A program made the position numbers and the translations under genes. Source: Hygrophila difformis (Eukaryota; Streptophyta; Magnoliopsida; Lamiales; Acanthaceae). From it: a DNA stretch of 64,000 nucleotides. The notes under the pieces are model-generated. The model saw only the letters and a program-made list of their open reading frames with translations. It was not told where the DNA came from and searched no databases. The stretch is taken from contig JAOANR010000014.1 in the NCBI GenBank assembly GCA_030278955.1, positions 38,701,453 to 38,765,452 of the forward strand. Reading direction: 5' to 3'. Shown in pieces: positions 51,842-63,472 of the stretch (the first letter of the stretch is position 1; each line of letters opens with the position of its first letter).

Positions 51842-54800
51842 TTATGTCCCCATAACTGTGGTCGGGTCGTCTTGGAAGAGGGTAGGGTAACGTTGCCTCT
51901 TGTCGGCTTCCAATTCCCAGGTCGCCGTCTCCGTCTCGTGGTTGGACCACAGGACCTTGACCATCTTTACAGTTTTATTCCTTGTCACCCTTTCCTTGTA
52001 GTCGAGTATTTTCACCGGGGTTTCTTCATAGGTCAAGTCATCATCCAATTCGATTACGTCCGGTTGGAGTACATGCGACGTGTCGGGCACATACTTCTTT
52101 AGTTGGGAGACGTGAAACACGTTATGGACGCGTGCTAGTTGAGGCGGCAGTGCTAGCCGGTACGCTAGATTCCCCACTCTCTCGAGGATCTCATACGGCC
52201 CTATGTATCGTGGGCTCAGTTTCCCTCGCTTGCCAAAGCGCATGACGCCCTTCATCGGCGAGACCTTCAGCATGACCTTGTCACCGACTTGGAATTCCAA
52301 GTCCTGCCGTCTCACGTCCGCATAACTCTTTTGCCGGTCCTGAGCGGCTCTCATCTTCCCCTGGATGACCTTAACTTGCTGAGCCATGTCCTCCACCAGT
52401 TGTGGCCCTACTGTCATTACTCGATCGTTCTCTTCCCAACTCAATGGGCTCCGGCATCTTCGTCCATACAGTGCCTCGAAGGGCGCCATGCCGATGCTCG
52501 CATGGTAACTGTTGTTATAGGAGAACTCGATCAAGGGTAAATGGTGCTCCCAACTTCCCTTGAATTCCAACACACAAGCCCTCAACATGTCCTCCAGCGT
52601 CTGTATAGTTCGCTCCGTCTGTCCATCCGTCATAGGGTGGAACGCCGTACTCATCTTTATCTGTGTCCCCAGAGCTTCTTGCAGCTTGGTCCAAAACTGG
52701 GAGACGAATCTGCTATCCCTATCCGAGATGATGTCATGTGGCACCCCGTACCGGCGTACCACATTGTCTACGTATGCTCTTGCTAGTTGGTCCATTATCC
52801 AAGTGTCCTTCATCAGGATGAAGATGGCGGCCTTCGTTAACCTATCCACGATCACCCAGATCTTATTCATTCCTTTTGGCGAACGTGGTAACCCTGAAAC
52901 AAAATCCATGGAGATACTATCCCACTTCCAGCTTGGGATCTCCAATGGTTGCATTAATCCTAAGGGCTTTTGCCGTACTGCCTTGATCTTCTGGCAGGTA
53001 AGGCACCTTGCCACGAATTCGGCCACCTCTCTCTTCATGTTCGGCCACCAATAATTTTTCTTCAAGTCCTTGTATAGCTTATCCCCTCCGGGGTGGACCG
53101 AGTAGGGGGTGCTATGGCCTTCCTCCATCACCTTCTTCTTCAGATCTGCGGACTCCCGCGGTATACACCATCTTCCCCTGAAGCGGATGCTCCCGTCCTC
53201 GTGAATCTGGAAATCTACTGCCTTTCCTTCGGCAATGCTTCTCCTTATTTCCTCCATCTGTTCGTCACTCGACTGGGCAAGTCGTATCTCTTCGAATACG
53301 GTAGGGCTTACTACCATCGCGTTGACGACCTCGGTTACCGTACCGGGATGCACCAGTTCCAGGGTTAATTTCGCCAAATCTCTGTACAATTCGGCCGGTA
53401 TCACCAGTGAGTTCGTGACGTGTTGCGCCTTCCGACTCAAGACGTCGGCCACGACGTTGGCCTTGCCCTCGTGATACGCGACTTCTAGGTCGTAATCTTT
53501 GATCAGTTCCAACCATCTCCTCTGCCTCAAGTTCAGTTCTCTTTGCGTGAATATGTACTTGAGGCTCTTATGGTCGGTGAACATCCGACACTTCCGCCCA
53601 TAGAGATAGTGCCTCCAGATTTTCAGGGCGAACACGACCGCGGCCAGTTCCAGGTCGTGCGTCGGGTAGTTTTGCTCGTGCGGTTTCAGCTGTCGTGATG
53701 CGTACGCTATGACTTTTTGATCCTGCATCAGTACGCATCCCAGTCCTTCTCTCGAGGCGTCGCTATACACCTCGAAGTCTCCATCCTCTAATGGTAACGC
53801 CAAAACCGGCGCCGTGGTAAGTCGTTTCTTCAGCTCCTGGAATGCGGCTTCGCACTCGCCAGTCCAGTCATACTTCACCCCCTTCTTCAGCAGTTGGGTC
53901 AATGGGCGGGCGATTTTGGAGAAGTCTTGGACAAATCGCCTGTAGTAGCCCGCCAGTCCGAGAAAACTTCTTATCTCCGTTGGGCTCTTCGGTGGTACCC
54001 ACTCGGTTACAGCCGAGATCTTTGCCGGGTCTACCGCCACTCCGCTGGCAGATACGATATGCCCAAGGAATGTTACTTCCCTCAGCCAGAAGTCGCATTT
54101 GGACAACTTCCCATATAGCTGATTTTCTCGGAGGATCCTCAGCACTTTATGTAAGTGCTCGGAATGTTCTTCCTCGTCCCTTGAGTAGACCAAGATGTCG
54201 TCTATGAATACCACTACGCATTGATCTAATAGTCCTCGGAACACGTTGTTCATGAGGCTCATGAACATCGCCGGGGCGTTCGTCAATCCGAATGATAGTA
54301 CTGTGAATTCGTAGTGTCCATAGCGAGTCCTGAACGCTGTCTTTGGGATGTCCTTCTCAGCAATTCGCAGCTGATGATATCCCGAACGCAGGTCGATCTT
54401 GGAGAACACAGTAGCTCCCTTCAGCTGGTTAAATAGATCCTCGATTCTGGGCAACGGGTACTTGTTCTTGATAGTGACTTGATTAAGTCCTCTATAGTCG
54501 ATACACAGTCTCAGACTCCCATCCTTCTTTTTGACGAACAAGACCGGTGCTCCCCATGGAGACGTACTCGGTCTGATATATCCCTTTTCCAGCAATTCTT
54601 CGAGCTGTTCCTTTAGCTCCTTCATCTCCGGCGGTGCCATGCGGTAAGGAGCCTTTGATACAGGTTCCGTTCCCGGGATGAGATCTATGGTGAACTCGAG
54701 ATCCCTCTCAGGGGGCATGCCAGGAACGTCCTCTGGGAACACATCCCGGTACTCTCTCACCACCGGAATGTTGTCTATCTTTACTCCTTCAGCCTCGAGG

Positions 54801-55603
54801 TTGTGAACGTAGCATGCGTATAGCGCGTGGCCCTTACGCATTAGGCTACCTAATTCTAGGACGTTGACTATCTTGTTAGATTTCTTAGGGGGTTGAGAGT
54901 AGAAGATGACTCTTTTCCCCCTACTTTTCGACAGCGTGATCTTTTGCTTTTGGCACTCGATCACGGCCTTATACCGGGTTAGCCAATCCATTCCTAGTAT
55001 GACGTCAAAGTCTCTGACGTTGAACTCTACCAAGTTTGCAAAAAACTCTACGTTCTTTATCACTATAGGTATTCCATTGTAGCGTTTAGAGCATGCTATT
55101 ACTTCTCCAGAGGGCAGTTGGATGCCTAAGCTAATTATCTCGCACTTAGGTAGATCTAGTTCAGTTACGACTCTCGAAGATACAATCGAACAACTGGCTC
55201 CGGAATCAAATAAGACTCTAAGTGGAGTACTTAGGACATGGAAAGTACCTGCCATCACGTCACCCTGCGCGGGTATGTCAGCCTGGTTGATCACGTTCAA
55301 CCTCCCCATCGGCCTCCCTTGATTGGCTGGCTGGTTTTGATTTGGATTTGCGTTTTGCTGCTGGTTCGGAGGGCGTTGGTTCGGATTCGGAGGAGGCCGA
55401 TATCCTTGATTGTTGCCATCCCTACCTCCCTGGTTGAACGGCTCGTTAGGTCCAATGACCAAGTCTTCTCTTTTCGTGATGTTCTCGAGTCGGGTTCGAC
55501 ATTCCTCCCTCCGATGGCCAATTCGGCCGCACCGGAAGCACTCGCCCATCTGAGGACATCTCCTTACCAGGTGCGGCCTGCCACACCTTGGGCACGGCGG
55601 CAC
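51842..55603 (-). CDS. gag zinc knuckles-pol polyprotein of copy 3, intact 1253-residue frame
   Basis: Numbering is from MPPCPRC at 55603, an in-frame Met inside gag rather than the natural start. Double zinc knuckle (4-16 and [14 protein letters not shown] 22-35); protease DSG (about 133); RT with FIDDILVYS (about 467-475); RNase H YSDASREG (about 613) and the ADVLSRK end (usual ADALSRK); integrase zinc finger ([17 protein letters not shown]) and DDE residues near 900, 961 and 997; chromodomain in the last 60 residues ([27 protein letters not shown]). No stop or frameshift, so this copy could supply pol activity in trans to the damaged copies. Confidence 0.95.
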   Translation of the reverse strand: MPPCPRCGRPHLVRRCPQMGECFRCGRIGHRREECRTRLENITKREDLVIGPNEPFNQGGRDGNNQGYRPPPNPNQRPPNQQQNANPNQNQPANQGRPMGRLNVINQADIPAQGDVMAGTFHVLSTPLRVLFDSGASCSIVSSRVVTELDLPKCEIISLGIQLPSGEVIACSKRYNGIPIVIKNVEFFANLVEFNVRDFDVILGMDWLTRYKAVIECQKQKITLSKSRGKRVIFYSQPPKKSNKIVNVLELGSLMRKGHALYACYVHNLEAEGVKIDNIPVVREYRDVFPEDVPGMPPERDLEFTIDLIPGTEPVSKAPYRMAPPEMKELKEQLEELLEKGYIRPSTSPWGAPVLFVKKKDGSLRLCIDYRGLNQVTIKNKYPLPRIEDLFNQLKGATVFSKIDLRSGYHQLRIAEKDIPKTAFRTRYGHYEFTVLSFGLTNAPAMFMSLMNNVFRGLLDQCVVVFIDDILVYSRDEEEHSEHLHKVLRILRENQLYGKLSKCDFWLREVTFLGHIVSASGVAVDPAKISAVTEWVPPKSPTEIRSFLGLAGYYRRFVQDFSKIARPLTQLLKKGVKYDWTGECEAAFQELKKRLTTAPVLALPLEDGDFEVYSDASREGLGCVLMQDQKVIAYASRQLKPHEQNYPTHDLELAAVVFALKIWRHYLYGRKCRMFTDHKSLKYIFTQRELNLRQRRWLELIKDYDLEVAYHEGKANVVADVLSRKAQHVTNSLVIPAELYRDLAKLTLELVHPGTVTEVVNAMVVSPTVFEEIRLAQSSDEQMEEIRRSIAEGKAVDFQIHEDGSIRFRGRWCIPRESADLKKKVMEEGHSTPYSVHPGGDKLYKDLKKNYWWPNMKREVAEFVARCLTCQKIKAVRQKPLGLMQPLEIPSWKWDSISMDFVSGLPRSPKGMNKIWVIVDRLTKAAIFILMKDTWIMDQLARAYVDNVVRRYGVPHDIISDRDSRFVSQFWTKLQEALGTQIKMSTAFHPMTDGQTERTIQTLEDMLRACVLEFKGSWEHHLPLIEFSYNNSYHASIGMAPFEALYGRRCRSPLSWEENDRVMTVGPQLVEDMAQQVKVIQGKMRAAQDRQKSYADVRRQDLEFQVGDKVMLKVSPMKGVMRFGKRGKLSPRYIGPYEILERVGNLAYRLALPPQLARVHNVFHVSQLKKYVPDTSHVLQPDVIELDDDLTYEETPVKILDYKERVTRNKTVKMVKVLWSNHETETATWELEADKRQRYPTLFQDDPTTVMGT

Positions 55604-56508
55604 TCGTCCTCCTTGGTTGACATTCCGACCATTGTTGTTCTGAGCATTCCCGTTTGGCCCTCGCCGAAGTTGTCCCCGCCAGTAGTGTTGCTTGTCCGGT
55701 TATCCCTGTTCCTCTTATCTGGGCCTTGCGCCCCTCGGCTAGATTCCCCAGCAGCCTTCCTCTTTAGCTGTTGCACTCGTGCTACTGCTACTGCCCGATC
55801 GTAGACAGATTGCAGGTCCGGGTAGTTAACTCCAGTGATCACCTCTCGAATTGACAAGTTCAATCCCATTTCGAACTTTTGCGCCTTCTCCCCGTCAGTA
55901 GGTACCATCCTGGGCGCAAATCTCACCAACTCCTTAAACCGTGCATAGTATTCTTGAACAGATTTCTCTCCCTGCTTCAGGGATGAGAACTCCTCGTACA
56001 GTGATGCCTTAGTACTCATCGGGTAGAAGCGCTCCCGGAGTAACTCCATGAACTCGTTCCACGAGTAAGGTTCATCATCCTCTGCCAGCTTCCCTTGGGT
56101 AGCCTGCCACCAGTCGTCGGCCTCGCCACCCAGATAGTACGAGGCCACGTGGACCTTCTCCCCCTCCGGGCATCTCACCGCCTTTAGCAATTTGTCGAAG
56201 GTTCTCAACCATTCTTCCAGCTTAGCGGGGTCTTCCTCCCCGACATAATAAGGAGGTCGGTAGGGGTTCACCGCAGCCAAGTAGTTGATCCTCGCTTCCG
56301 GTGGTGGCGCCGCGGCAGCTCCACCCTGGTTAACGTAAGCATTACCCAGTGCGATTAGTAATTCTTCCATATTTCTCAATCGCCCTTCCGCAGGGTTGGG
56401 CATTGGTCCTGCCGGGTTCGGCATCTCCGCGTCAGGTGCCTGCTCATTGGGTTGCCCCGGCGTGTTGGGGGTGGCAGGGAAGGTCATTGGTCGTCCTCGA
56501 GGTGCCAT
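55564..56508 (-). pseudogene. gag of copy 3, frameshifted just before the zinc knuckles
   Basis: It starts MAPRGRPM at 56508, the same start as copy 2. The gag domain is complete ([71 protein letters not shown]). Near 55675, after GGDNF, the frame slips by one base relative to the knuckle-containing frame of pol. Copy 1 has gag and pol in one frame, so I read this as a mutation, not programmed frameshifting. Confidence 0.88.
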
Positions 56509-56864
56509 CCTGTTACAACCGAGGAAGGTGTAAAGTTCAGGGAGATTCGATAAAGTGTGGAAAAAAAAAGGTTTTGCTGAATTGTATGGTGCTTATCAGG
56601 AGTTGGTCAGTATTTGCATTTATTCATTCAGTCGTTTAGGGTTTTAGGGTATGAGGTACTTGTCGTTTTGTTATGCAGAAATAGATGCGTTGTTTGTCTG
56701 TCGGCGCTTTGTTAAGATATAAAGATGGTGTATAAAATAAGTGTTTGTGACTTTATTGCCCAGTAGAAGTTTTTGTTTCGATACAAGCGACAAGTAGCAA
56801 AGATCCTGAAAATAGTTTGGGAAAATAGAAAAGGAGAACAATGGGAATAATGCATCAAAAATCT
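56509..56864 (-). other. Spacer between extra ORF and gag, copy 3
   Basis: No ORF or splice pair that I can assert. A strong acceptor just upstream of gag would suggest spliced expression, but none is obvious. Confidence 0.4.
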
Positions 56865-57392
56865 CTAATCCTGCGAAGGGTAGGTGGTCGGGTCCTCCAT
56901 GGGGTCATCCTCATCACTTGATTCCTCGATGGTGCCCGTGCCAAGGGGCCCATGGAACAGTGGGCTGGCTGGCCAACTGGGCCCAGCAACAGGAGCAGGT
57001 TCAACGATTGCAACTGGGGTTTGGACGGCTGCAGGGACAGCGACAGGGTCAATAACGAGGCTAGTTACAGGAGGAGTTCCTGGGTTGAGTGGGGCAGGTG
57101 GAAGCAGATCATCCTTCAGGTGATGCAGTTGATGTCCCAAGACCCCTGCTTGGGTCTCTACGTCGTCAATCTGGGTCCGAAGCTCAGTCTCGCGGGTCTG
57201 GAGTTCGTTGATTTGGATTTGGAGTTGGGTTATATCTTGATGTCCTGCTTGGCCCAGATTAGTTAGGTGGCCCAAGTTAGCTTCCATTTGCTCTACCCTT
57301 AGTCTGAAGTTGTTCACGTTTTGAGGAGATTCGAGGTATGCTTCAATCAACCTCATTAGTAGGTTGATCATGTTCACGTTTGGGGAAGCCAT
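56865..57392 (-). CDS. Extra coiled-coil ORF between primer-binding site and gag, copy 3
   Basis: 175 codons, same strand as gag, ending 356 bases upstream of the gag ATG. It starts MASPNVNMINLLMRLIEAY. Residues about 30-95 form heptad-rich coiled coil (ITQLQIQINELQTRETEL, LGHQLHHLKDDLL). Then comes a Pro/Val/Ala-rich segment and an acidic C-terminus (IEESSDEDDPMED). No zinc knuckle, protease or membrane segment. The corresponding leader of copy 2 (13158-13582) is short and lacks it. Extra ORFs upstream of gag are known in Ogre-type elements, but I know of no established function for one in this lineage. It may be captured host sequence or a lineage-specific accessory gene. Confidence 0.6.
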   Translation of the reverse strand: MASPNVNMINLLMRLIEAYLESPQNVNNFRLRVEQMEANLGHLTNLGQAGHQDITQLQIQINELQTRETELRTQIDDVETQAGVLGHQLHHLKDDLLPPAPLNPGTPPVTSLVIDPVAVPAAVQTPVAIVEPAPVAGPSWPASPLFHGPLGTGTIEESSDEDDPMEDPTTYPSQD

Positions 57393-57716
57393 CTATTGTT
57401 AACAAGGTAGGTTAGAGTTAGACGTTTTTCAGGCAAAGCTAAGATATGCACAAATTTAAATCTATATGCAACATGCAAGTGCAAGTCCCTTCCCCATAAA
57501 AATTTAGTTTAAAATAAATTGCTAAGGGTTGGGCCTCTATAGTGGGCCAAAATTTAATATTTCTTTGGCTAAGAATTTGGGCTATGTAAAAAGGGATTAT
57601 AGACTTTTGGGCTAAAAATAATACTAGTAGTCAAATAAATAATTTTAAAAGAAATAACACTTGGGCTTTAAAAATAATAGTTTAAAATAATAGTAGTAGC
57701 TTTAAAAATTTTCCGG

Positions 57717-57728
57717 GCTCTGATACCA
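57717..57728 (-). promoter_or_regulatory. Primer-binding site (tRNA-Met), copy 3
   Basis: On the minus strand TGGTATCAGAGC, three bases after the 5' LTR, as in copy 2. The leader to 57393 is AT-rich with GCCCAA strings like copy 2. Confidence 0.93.
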
Positions 57729-57731
57729 ACT

Positions 57732-60494
57732 TGTAACACCCCGGATTTGATAACCCAGGCCGGGATGTCACCGCCGCATCACCCTAGCAAGACACGGCTT
57801 CCCGAGCTCGCTAAGGAAATGCAAGGCTTGTGGGTATGAAAAAGATTTAAAACATTTCAAGATTTAGTCCGGAAATTTATAATACTTAGTACGATAGTAG
57901 AAATTATCATGCGCGGAAAATAAATAAAGTAAGTGCAGCGGAAAGTAAAATCACGGCCAACATGGCCAAATCCTCGGGTTTAACAGACCCGGTAAAAAAA
58001 CAGTACGATGCAGAAATTTAAAATGTCCGTTATGATTTCCCCCAAGTGCATATGCAATGCGTCACTCGACGTACTCTGTAAAAAAAAAAGAAAATGACAA
58101 CGGTTGTCAGTATAAAAATATACTGAGTAAGTTAATCCCTAACTAACAAATAAAAGGGGTTACAGGTGTTTAAACTAAAGACTTCGCTTACCGTACGAGA
58201 GTTAAAAATACGAAATTTATTAGCAGCGGAAAAACATGATAAAAGGGCTTAATCTTAAAAGCGTAATTTAAAGCATAAATTAAAATGCATAACTTTAAAT
58301 ACATAATTAAAGGCATGATAAATACGATTTAAGCATAATGAAACACTCACACAAGTCTTTTACTTTTCATCCCGTAGACTAAGAAGAGGACACCATACCG
58401 GGAGATCACTAACGAGGCAATCTCAACATAGGACCACTAACGAGGCAGTCCAAACAATGGGAGACCACTAACGAGGCAGTCTCAAAGATAGTAGGACCAC
58501 TAACGAGGCGATCCAAAAAGATAGTAGGACCACTAACGAGGCGATCCACAAATACAGCGCGCGAGATCACTAACGAGGCAATCTCAGATAGTAAGGAGAC
58601 CACTAACGAGGCAGTCTCAAAGATAATGATAGTATGAAGATCGGCTCAGCCTAGTGAACGGGATTTTTCGAAAGTTCGTATTTCAAAGTTATCAAATGGT
58701 CGATATCGCGTTTTCATAGTTCGAGTTTTCTCAGTTTCGAAAAATCCTATTCGAGGCAGTTTACGCCTTTCTTAATTAAAAATTCATCTTTTCTTCAAAA
58801 ATTCTGAAATTTTTACAGTAATTCAAAAACACACACACGAACAACTTTCATGTTTTAAGTTTTTGGAAATAAGGTTCCGAAGTGAGTTGAAATTCGAGTT
58901 TATTGCAAAGAATAATTTATGTCTTAAAAACTGTTTTTGTCACAGGTTCGTGCAACGCCGATTAAAAATTCATTTCAAAACCAATCGATGTGAAATTTTT
59001 ACAGTAACTACACAACACATTAAGGAACAACTTTCATGTTTTAAGAATTTGGAAATAATGAATTCTTGGTACTCAAAAATCGAGTGCAACTCACTGCATA
59101 CTCATGGCCCTTAAAACGATTCCAAAACAGTTTTAAAAACTCGGCCGTTTGACATATCAAATGAAAACCAAAATCCGTGAAATTTTATATGCATAATCTA
59201 GACACAATTATCTACAACTTTTGTTTAGGAATGCAAAGTTAAATCATTCAAAAAATGGGTGAAAAACATGCATCAAGTTGAATGAAGGAATCTGTCACAG
59301 ATTTAAATCGTTCGGTTCGATACAGAAAGTTCACGGCGGAATTTGGGATAGCAAAACTTAATGTCAACGGCTGAAATTTGGACACAAGATAGATAAAGGT
59401 GTTAAGAACAACCTTTATGTTGAAACGTTTTCGGTTTGAATTCCCGAAGGTCGAGTTTTTGGCGAGTCTTTAAAATTGGACGAAAATAGGGTTTTTGAAA
59501 ACCGATTTTTGTTACAAGCCTATATCTTGAGATTTAAACAACAAAAAACCACGAAAATTTGTGAGTAAGGTTTTAACTTACTTAGAATGATGATAGGGTC
59601 GCTGGATTGGGTTGCCAGACGTCCTAGGGTCACGACGAACGGCCAACTTCTCCGATCGCTTTTTGTTCGTTTTCCGACGTGAAATCGTAGTAAGGAAATA
59701 GTGTTAGAATTCGAGTTTCGGAGACTCATGGACGGATGGAACGCTATATTAAGACTTACCAAGGTTCTATGAAGCCGTGGCTCAGTCCCGTTCACCTCGT
59801 CGTCGCCGGAATGTTCGCCGGAAAGCTTCGTCGGGAGAGTTTGGCTTGGAGAGGGAGTTTGTGAGTATGGTGGGGAGGGGTTTCTGTGGGATTAGGGCTT
59901 TTGAGGCTCCCCAGCCGCCCTTAAGCCTTCCTTAAGGCTGGAATTTGATTTCCCTCGAAGGAAATTGTAATTAAGGCAAGAAAATCACCCCCGAATGGAA
60001 AGATTACACCTTCAGCCCCTCTGGCGCGGAGGTGGCGCGCACCCACCCCTATGGCCGCGCGGAGCACGCGTGCCAGGCCTGGCGTCGCGACGCCTTTGGC
60101 CGCGCGGTGGCCGCGCGGCGGCGCGCGGACAGCGCGGGCCGGCCGGACCGGCCGGTTCGGCGGTCCGCGTGTTCCGTCGGGTCTTCCCTCGCTTCCCCTA
60201 TCGGTTTTCTACGTGTTAGCTCGATTCCCTGGGTCGTCTTCGTTTTGGAATCTTCTCCTTAATCTGGTTACGAGTCCGGCTTATCGCTCGCAACATTTCC
60301 GTGTCCTACTTAGCCTAGTCTAAATTGGTTCCAACACCTCCTATCGTCCTTGTGGTCTAATTCGTGATGTATTTTGTGATTTATTTCGTGACTGAACTTA
60401 GAAATTAGTTCTAAGCTGCCTACGTACCCTGTGAAGGGATCAAGTCATGACGTAGTTCAAAACAATTTGAATTTGTTTTTCCTCGGGTGTTACA
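57732..60494 (-). repeat. 5' LTR of copy 3 (2763 bp)
   Basis: Plus-strand ends TGTAACACCCC and GGGTGTTACA. It contains seven CACTAACGAGGC units (about 58400-58620) and a GC-rich tract of GGCCGCGCGG words around 60030-60160. Frames conserved in both LTRs (for example 58863-59114) are repeat identity. Confidence 0.95.
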
Positions 60495-60931
60495 GATTAC
60501 TATCCGAATTATTTAATATAATATGCAGAAGATTTTTTTAATAATATATATAATAATAAAATTATTTTGACTTGCAAAAATTTAGGTTGGATTAATTCTG
60601 TGCTTGTGAAAATTATTCCGGGTCTTAAATTTCTTTAAATTCCGGATATACTTTTCGGTCAATTCCAGAACTTATCCAACCGGGAACATGTTTTCGAAGC
60701 TTTTCTTTTCTTTTTTGTAGACTTCATGATTCCTGCAAGCAAAAATACTCAAATTCGTTAGGATTTCCCCTCAAATCAACATCCTCACATTTAGAATCTT
60801 AGTACTCTAAATGTTTAATTGATTTGAGAGTACTTCTATGTTCTGAAATATATACACAAAACTAACTATGAGTAATCAGGAGTGTAATTTTCTTAATAGA
60901 CGAGGTTGCATCCTCCCCGGCAACGGTGCCA
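60495..60931 (-). other. Leader of an Athila/Tat-like element, with primer-binding site
   Basis: At 60914-60931 the minus strand reads TGGCACCGTTGCCGGGGA, close to the tRNA-Asp-type primer site TGGCGCCGTTGCCGGGGA of Athila/Tat-group elements. It directly follows the LTR-like R1 end. The rest is AT-rich non-coding; copy 3 inserted at 60494/60495 inside it. Confidence 0.6.
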
Positions 60932-63262
60932 TGAAACTTTTGACAAATTTTCTACACATGTATTTTCTAAAAGAATGAGATATTCCCGGTTTAAATTTTA
61001 TTTAATGAAACCTGTTAAGTCCTTGAGTCCTATGTTGTGAAGATGATCAACGTTGTTCTATAGTTGTGACGACGACTCATGAACAACGCAATCTGATAGT
61101 GGAGAAAGGACAACAAGGGACGCTGACGTGGCATAGTTTGTACAATAGATTTGAATTTTTGTACAGATACTCATTGTCCCTCTGATATTGAAACAACCTA
61201 TCAACAACAGGTATAGCACAACTGGAAAGTACAAATGATGCTGATGTGGCCACTTCCTCCCAGCAGGCTTTTAGGGTTTTAAATGGGCCTTGTACTTCTA
61301 TAAATACCTGTTTTCGTCCTCATTCTTCTTAAGACTTATTCCAGCCACAAAGGATAGAAAACAGAGCATATTGAAGAGGTCCTTCTCTGCCATGGTGATC
61401 TAAGGGAAGCTGGAGCCATAATCCCCCCAGTTCGTTGTTGACAGAAGGCAGGAACAACCATTCCACAACTAGTATTATTATTGTTCTGCCTGCTGCATTT
61501 CTATGGGGATTTGGGTGTGTGTTTATGCTTTTCTTGGCACTTTACTTGTAAACACAGCCTAAGATTCATAGGGTGTTATACCACCATTGTGCTTAACTTG
61601 TTTTAGTAGCTAGATTCCACAAACACCACCTTAACACCTGCTAGTGAATTGAGTGCATTTGGGTAGATAATTGAAGCTCCCATGTGTTCTTCTAGTCTAT
61701 TTGGGTAGATAGGAGAGTTCACCGGAATGTAAGGGTGTGTAGGGTGTGATTGACTCTTGTTCAATCTGTTTGGTGGAGATTTAGTGAATACCTGGCTTGG
61801 AGCCCCCAGATGTAGATCGGTGGATCGAACTGGGTGAACAATTTTTCTAGTGTTCTTAGTTTTATTTTCGCACTCTGTTCTGTTGGTTGTTGACTGGTTG
61901 TTGGGATAACGCTCAAACCTCGTTTCCGCACTGATTTATTATCTTGACAACTGGGAAACAATATACTCTGTTTGGTATTGGTTTTTGCCCGTCTTTAGCA
62001 TTTTCTGTTCTCGAGGGGGACATGTCAAAACCAATTTTTGATGATGGAGTAGAGATTAGGGATATATTTATAGGTTGTCGCGTTTTTATTTTCTCGTGTT
62101 AAGAAATTGTACCCCCGAAAGTGCACGGAGTCAAAAATTGCAGTATTTATAGTAAGTACCGGATCGTTCACTGGAGGATGTGCGATAGAAGCAGAGCCCA
62201 CGTCGTTTTATAAGATTTTCCACTCGTATTACTCGATTCAAGTTTGTGTTTAAACTACCACCTACTTGACATAATTTAAACTAAGCTATGAAAGCAATTA
62301 AAGTTATTCTACAAAGCATATTAAAATTATTCTAAAATCAATTAAATTTATTCTAAGAAAGCAATCAATTTTATACTAAGTTATCTATCATTATCCTAGA
62401 AAGCAGTTTTAAATTGTGACAGAAGGGACAGGAAGAAAAGAAAAAAGATTGGACAAGATTCAGATGAAACACAATTAAACTTCTATTTTGTTACACGGAT
62501 CTTAGCTTGGGATAATCCTTTCAGTTAGCTACTCTCATGCTCCTATACTATGTTCCCTTTAACCGACAGGTACTTACAGTAGAGGTTTACATGCTTTTAA
62601 GAAATCAAAATCTAAGATACCACAGACTCACAACTGCCCGCACATGGCCATGCAGAGGCATATTATTCATCTGTGGTGGACAAGAAACACCTGACAAGTC
62701 ATTTATTGAGATGCCAAGTACTCCCATCAATCCCCCGGTCACACCCAAAAATTCTAATCAAGCCTGAACTATTCCATAACTCTCAAACCTAGAAACAGTT
62801 AGAACCTCTCTCAATACATCCGAGTGACCTCTATAGAAAGCATATAAAAGAAAGCGGTAAAGAAAGCATTTAAAATCCTATAACTCGGAAGTTTTAAAAG
62901 CATTACCCTGGTAGTATAAGAGAGCCCCCAGTCAGGATCACGGGATGTGGATCAAGAATTCCCCGATCTCGGTGAACCGCTCGCAGTGTTCACTTCCTTC
63001 CGGGTGGTTATGAGATACAAACTAATGAAACGAACTAATAAATTAGTTCGTTCCGGATGCACTCACTCAGGATTCAAAAATAGGCTTTGGAAGAAGAGGA
63101 TAGTAGTTGAAAGAATACTCAGCCCTACCTCAGAAAATAACCAAGGCCCGAATGTTGTTCCTCTAGTATTACCTATCACACCGTATTAGAGTCCAAGTGG
63201 ACCCCATCTCAGTGCAACATTTAATATCAGATTTCCAACACACAGCAATTTTGAAAAATAAT
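60932..63262 (-). repeat. R1 repeat copy B (Athila/Tat-like LTR), split by a solo LTR
   Basis: Collinear with 30017-31328 once the solo LTR and its 5 bp duplication are removed: 1311 versus 1312 bases. Identity by eye is roughly 95%. Confidence 0.65.
61013..62027 (+). mobile_element. Solo LTR, 1015 bp, with perfect TSD AAACC
   Basis: It begins TGTTAAGTCC and ends GACATGTCA; AAACC is duplicated at 61008-61012 and 62028-62032. A TATA-like TTCTATAAATAC (about 61297) could be the U3 promoter, giving the plus orientation. No internal domain remains, as expected after LTR-LTR recombination. The parent family is not otherwise in the window. Confidence 0.82.
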
Positions 63263-63472
63263 ACTTTTGACAATTTCGTCAACACGAGCTTTTTCTAAAA
63301 TATCCTAAGTTTGAATTTATTAAATGAAAAGAGTTATGATTCGTGGGAAAGGGGGTTAAGGATATATTTCACTTTTTATTACTCATGTGAGAAACTTGGA
63401 ATTCAAACGGCGCTGTGGATCTCCCCGGCATGAAACTTTTGACAATTTCCTGCCATGAAGATCCTTGCCATG
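63262..63472 (-). repeat. R1 partial copy with scrambled primer-site remnants
   Basis: 63262-63410 is a diverged R1 start (CTTTTGACAATTTC to TTTTATTACTCATG). 63418-63429 is a decayed primer-site relic CTCCCCGGCA. Then TGAAACTTTTGACAA appears at 63430 and again at 63472 with a short spacer, so R1 ends are stacked here. Confidence 0.55.

Larger units (their letters stand above)
49252..60494 (-). mobile_element. Ty3/gypsy chromovirus (Tekay/Del-like), copy 3, minus strand
   Basis: 5' LTR at 57732-60494, primer-binding site, an extra ORF, gag, pol with chromodomain, polypurine tract, and a 3' LTR (49252-51818) that lacks its last 139 bases. The primer-binding site and coding order fix the orientation. 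Pol is intact over 1253 codons; gag has one frameshift. The right flank begins GATTA, but the left target duplication was lost with the LTR end. It inserted in the leader of an Athila/Tat-like element (60495-60931). Confidence 0.95.

Noticed and set aside
58390..58625. Regularly spaced repeats resembling a CRISPR array
   Set aside because: Plant nuclear DNA; the units sit inside an LTR, the spacers are related to each other, and the same array is in the partner LTR.
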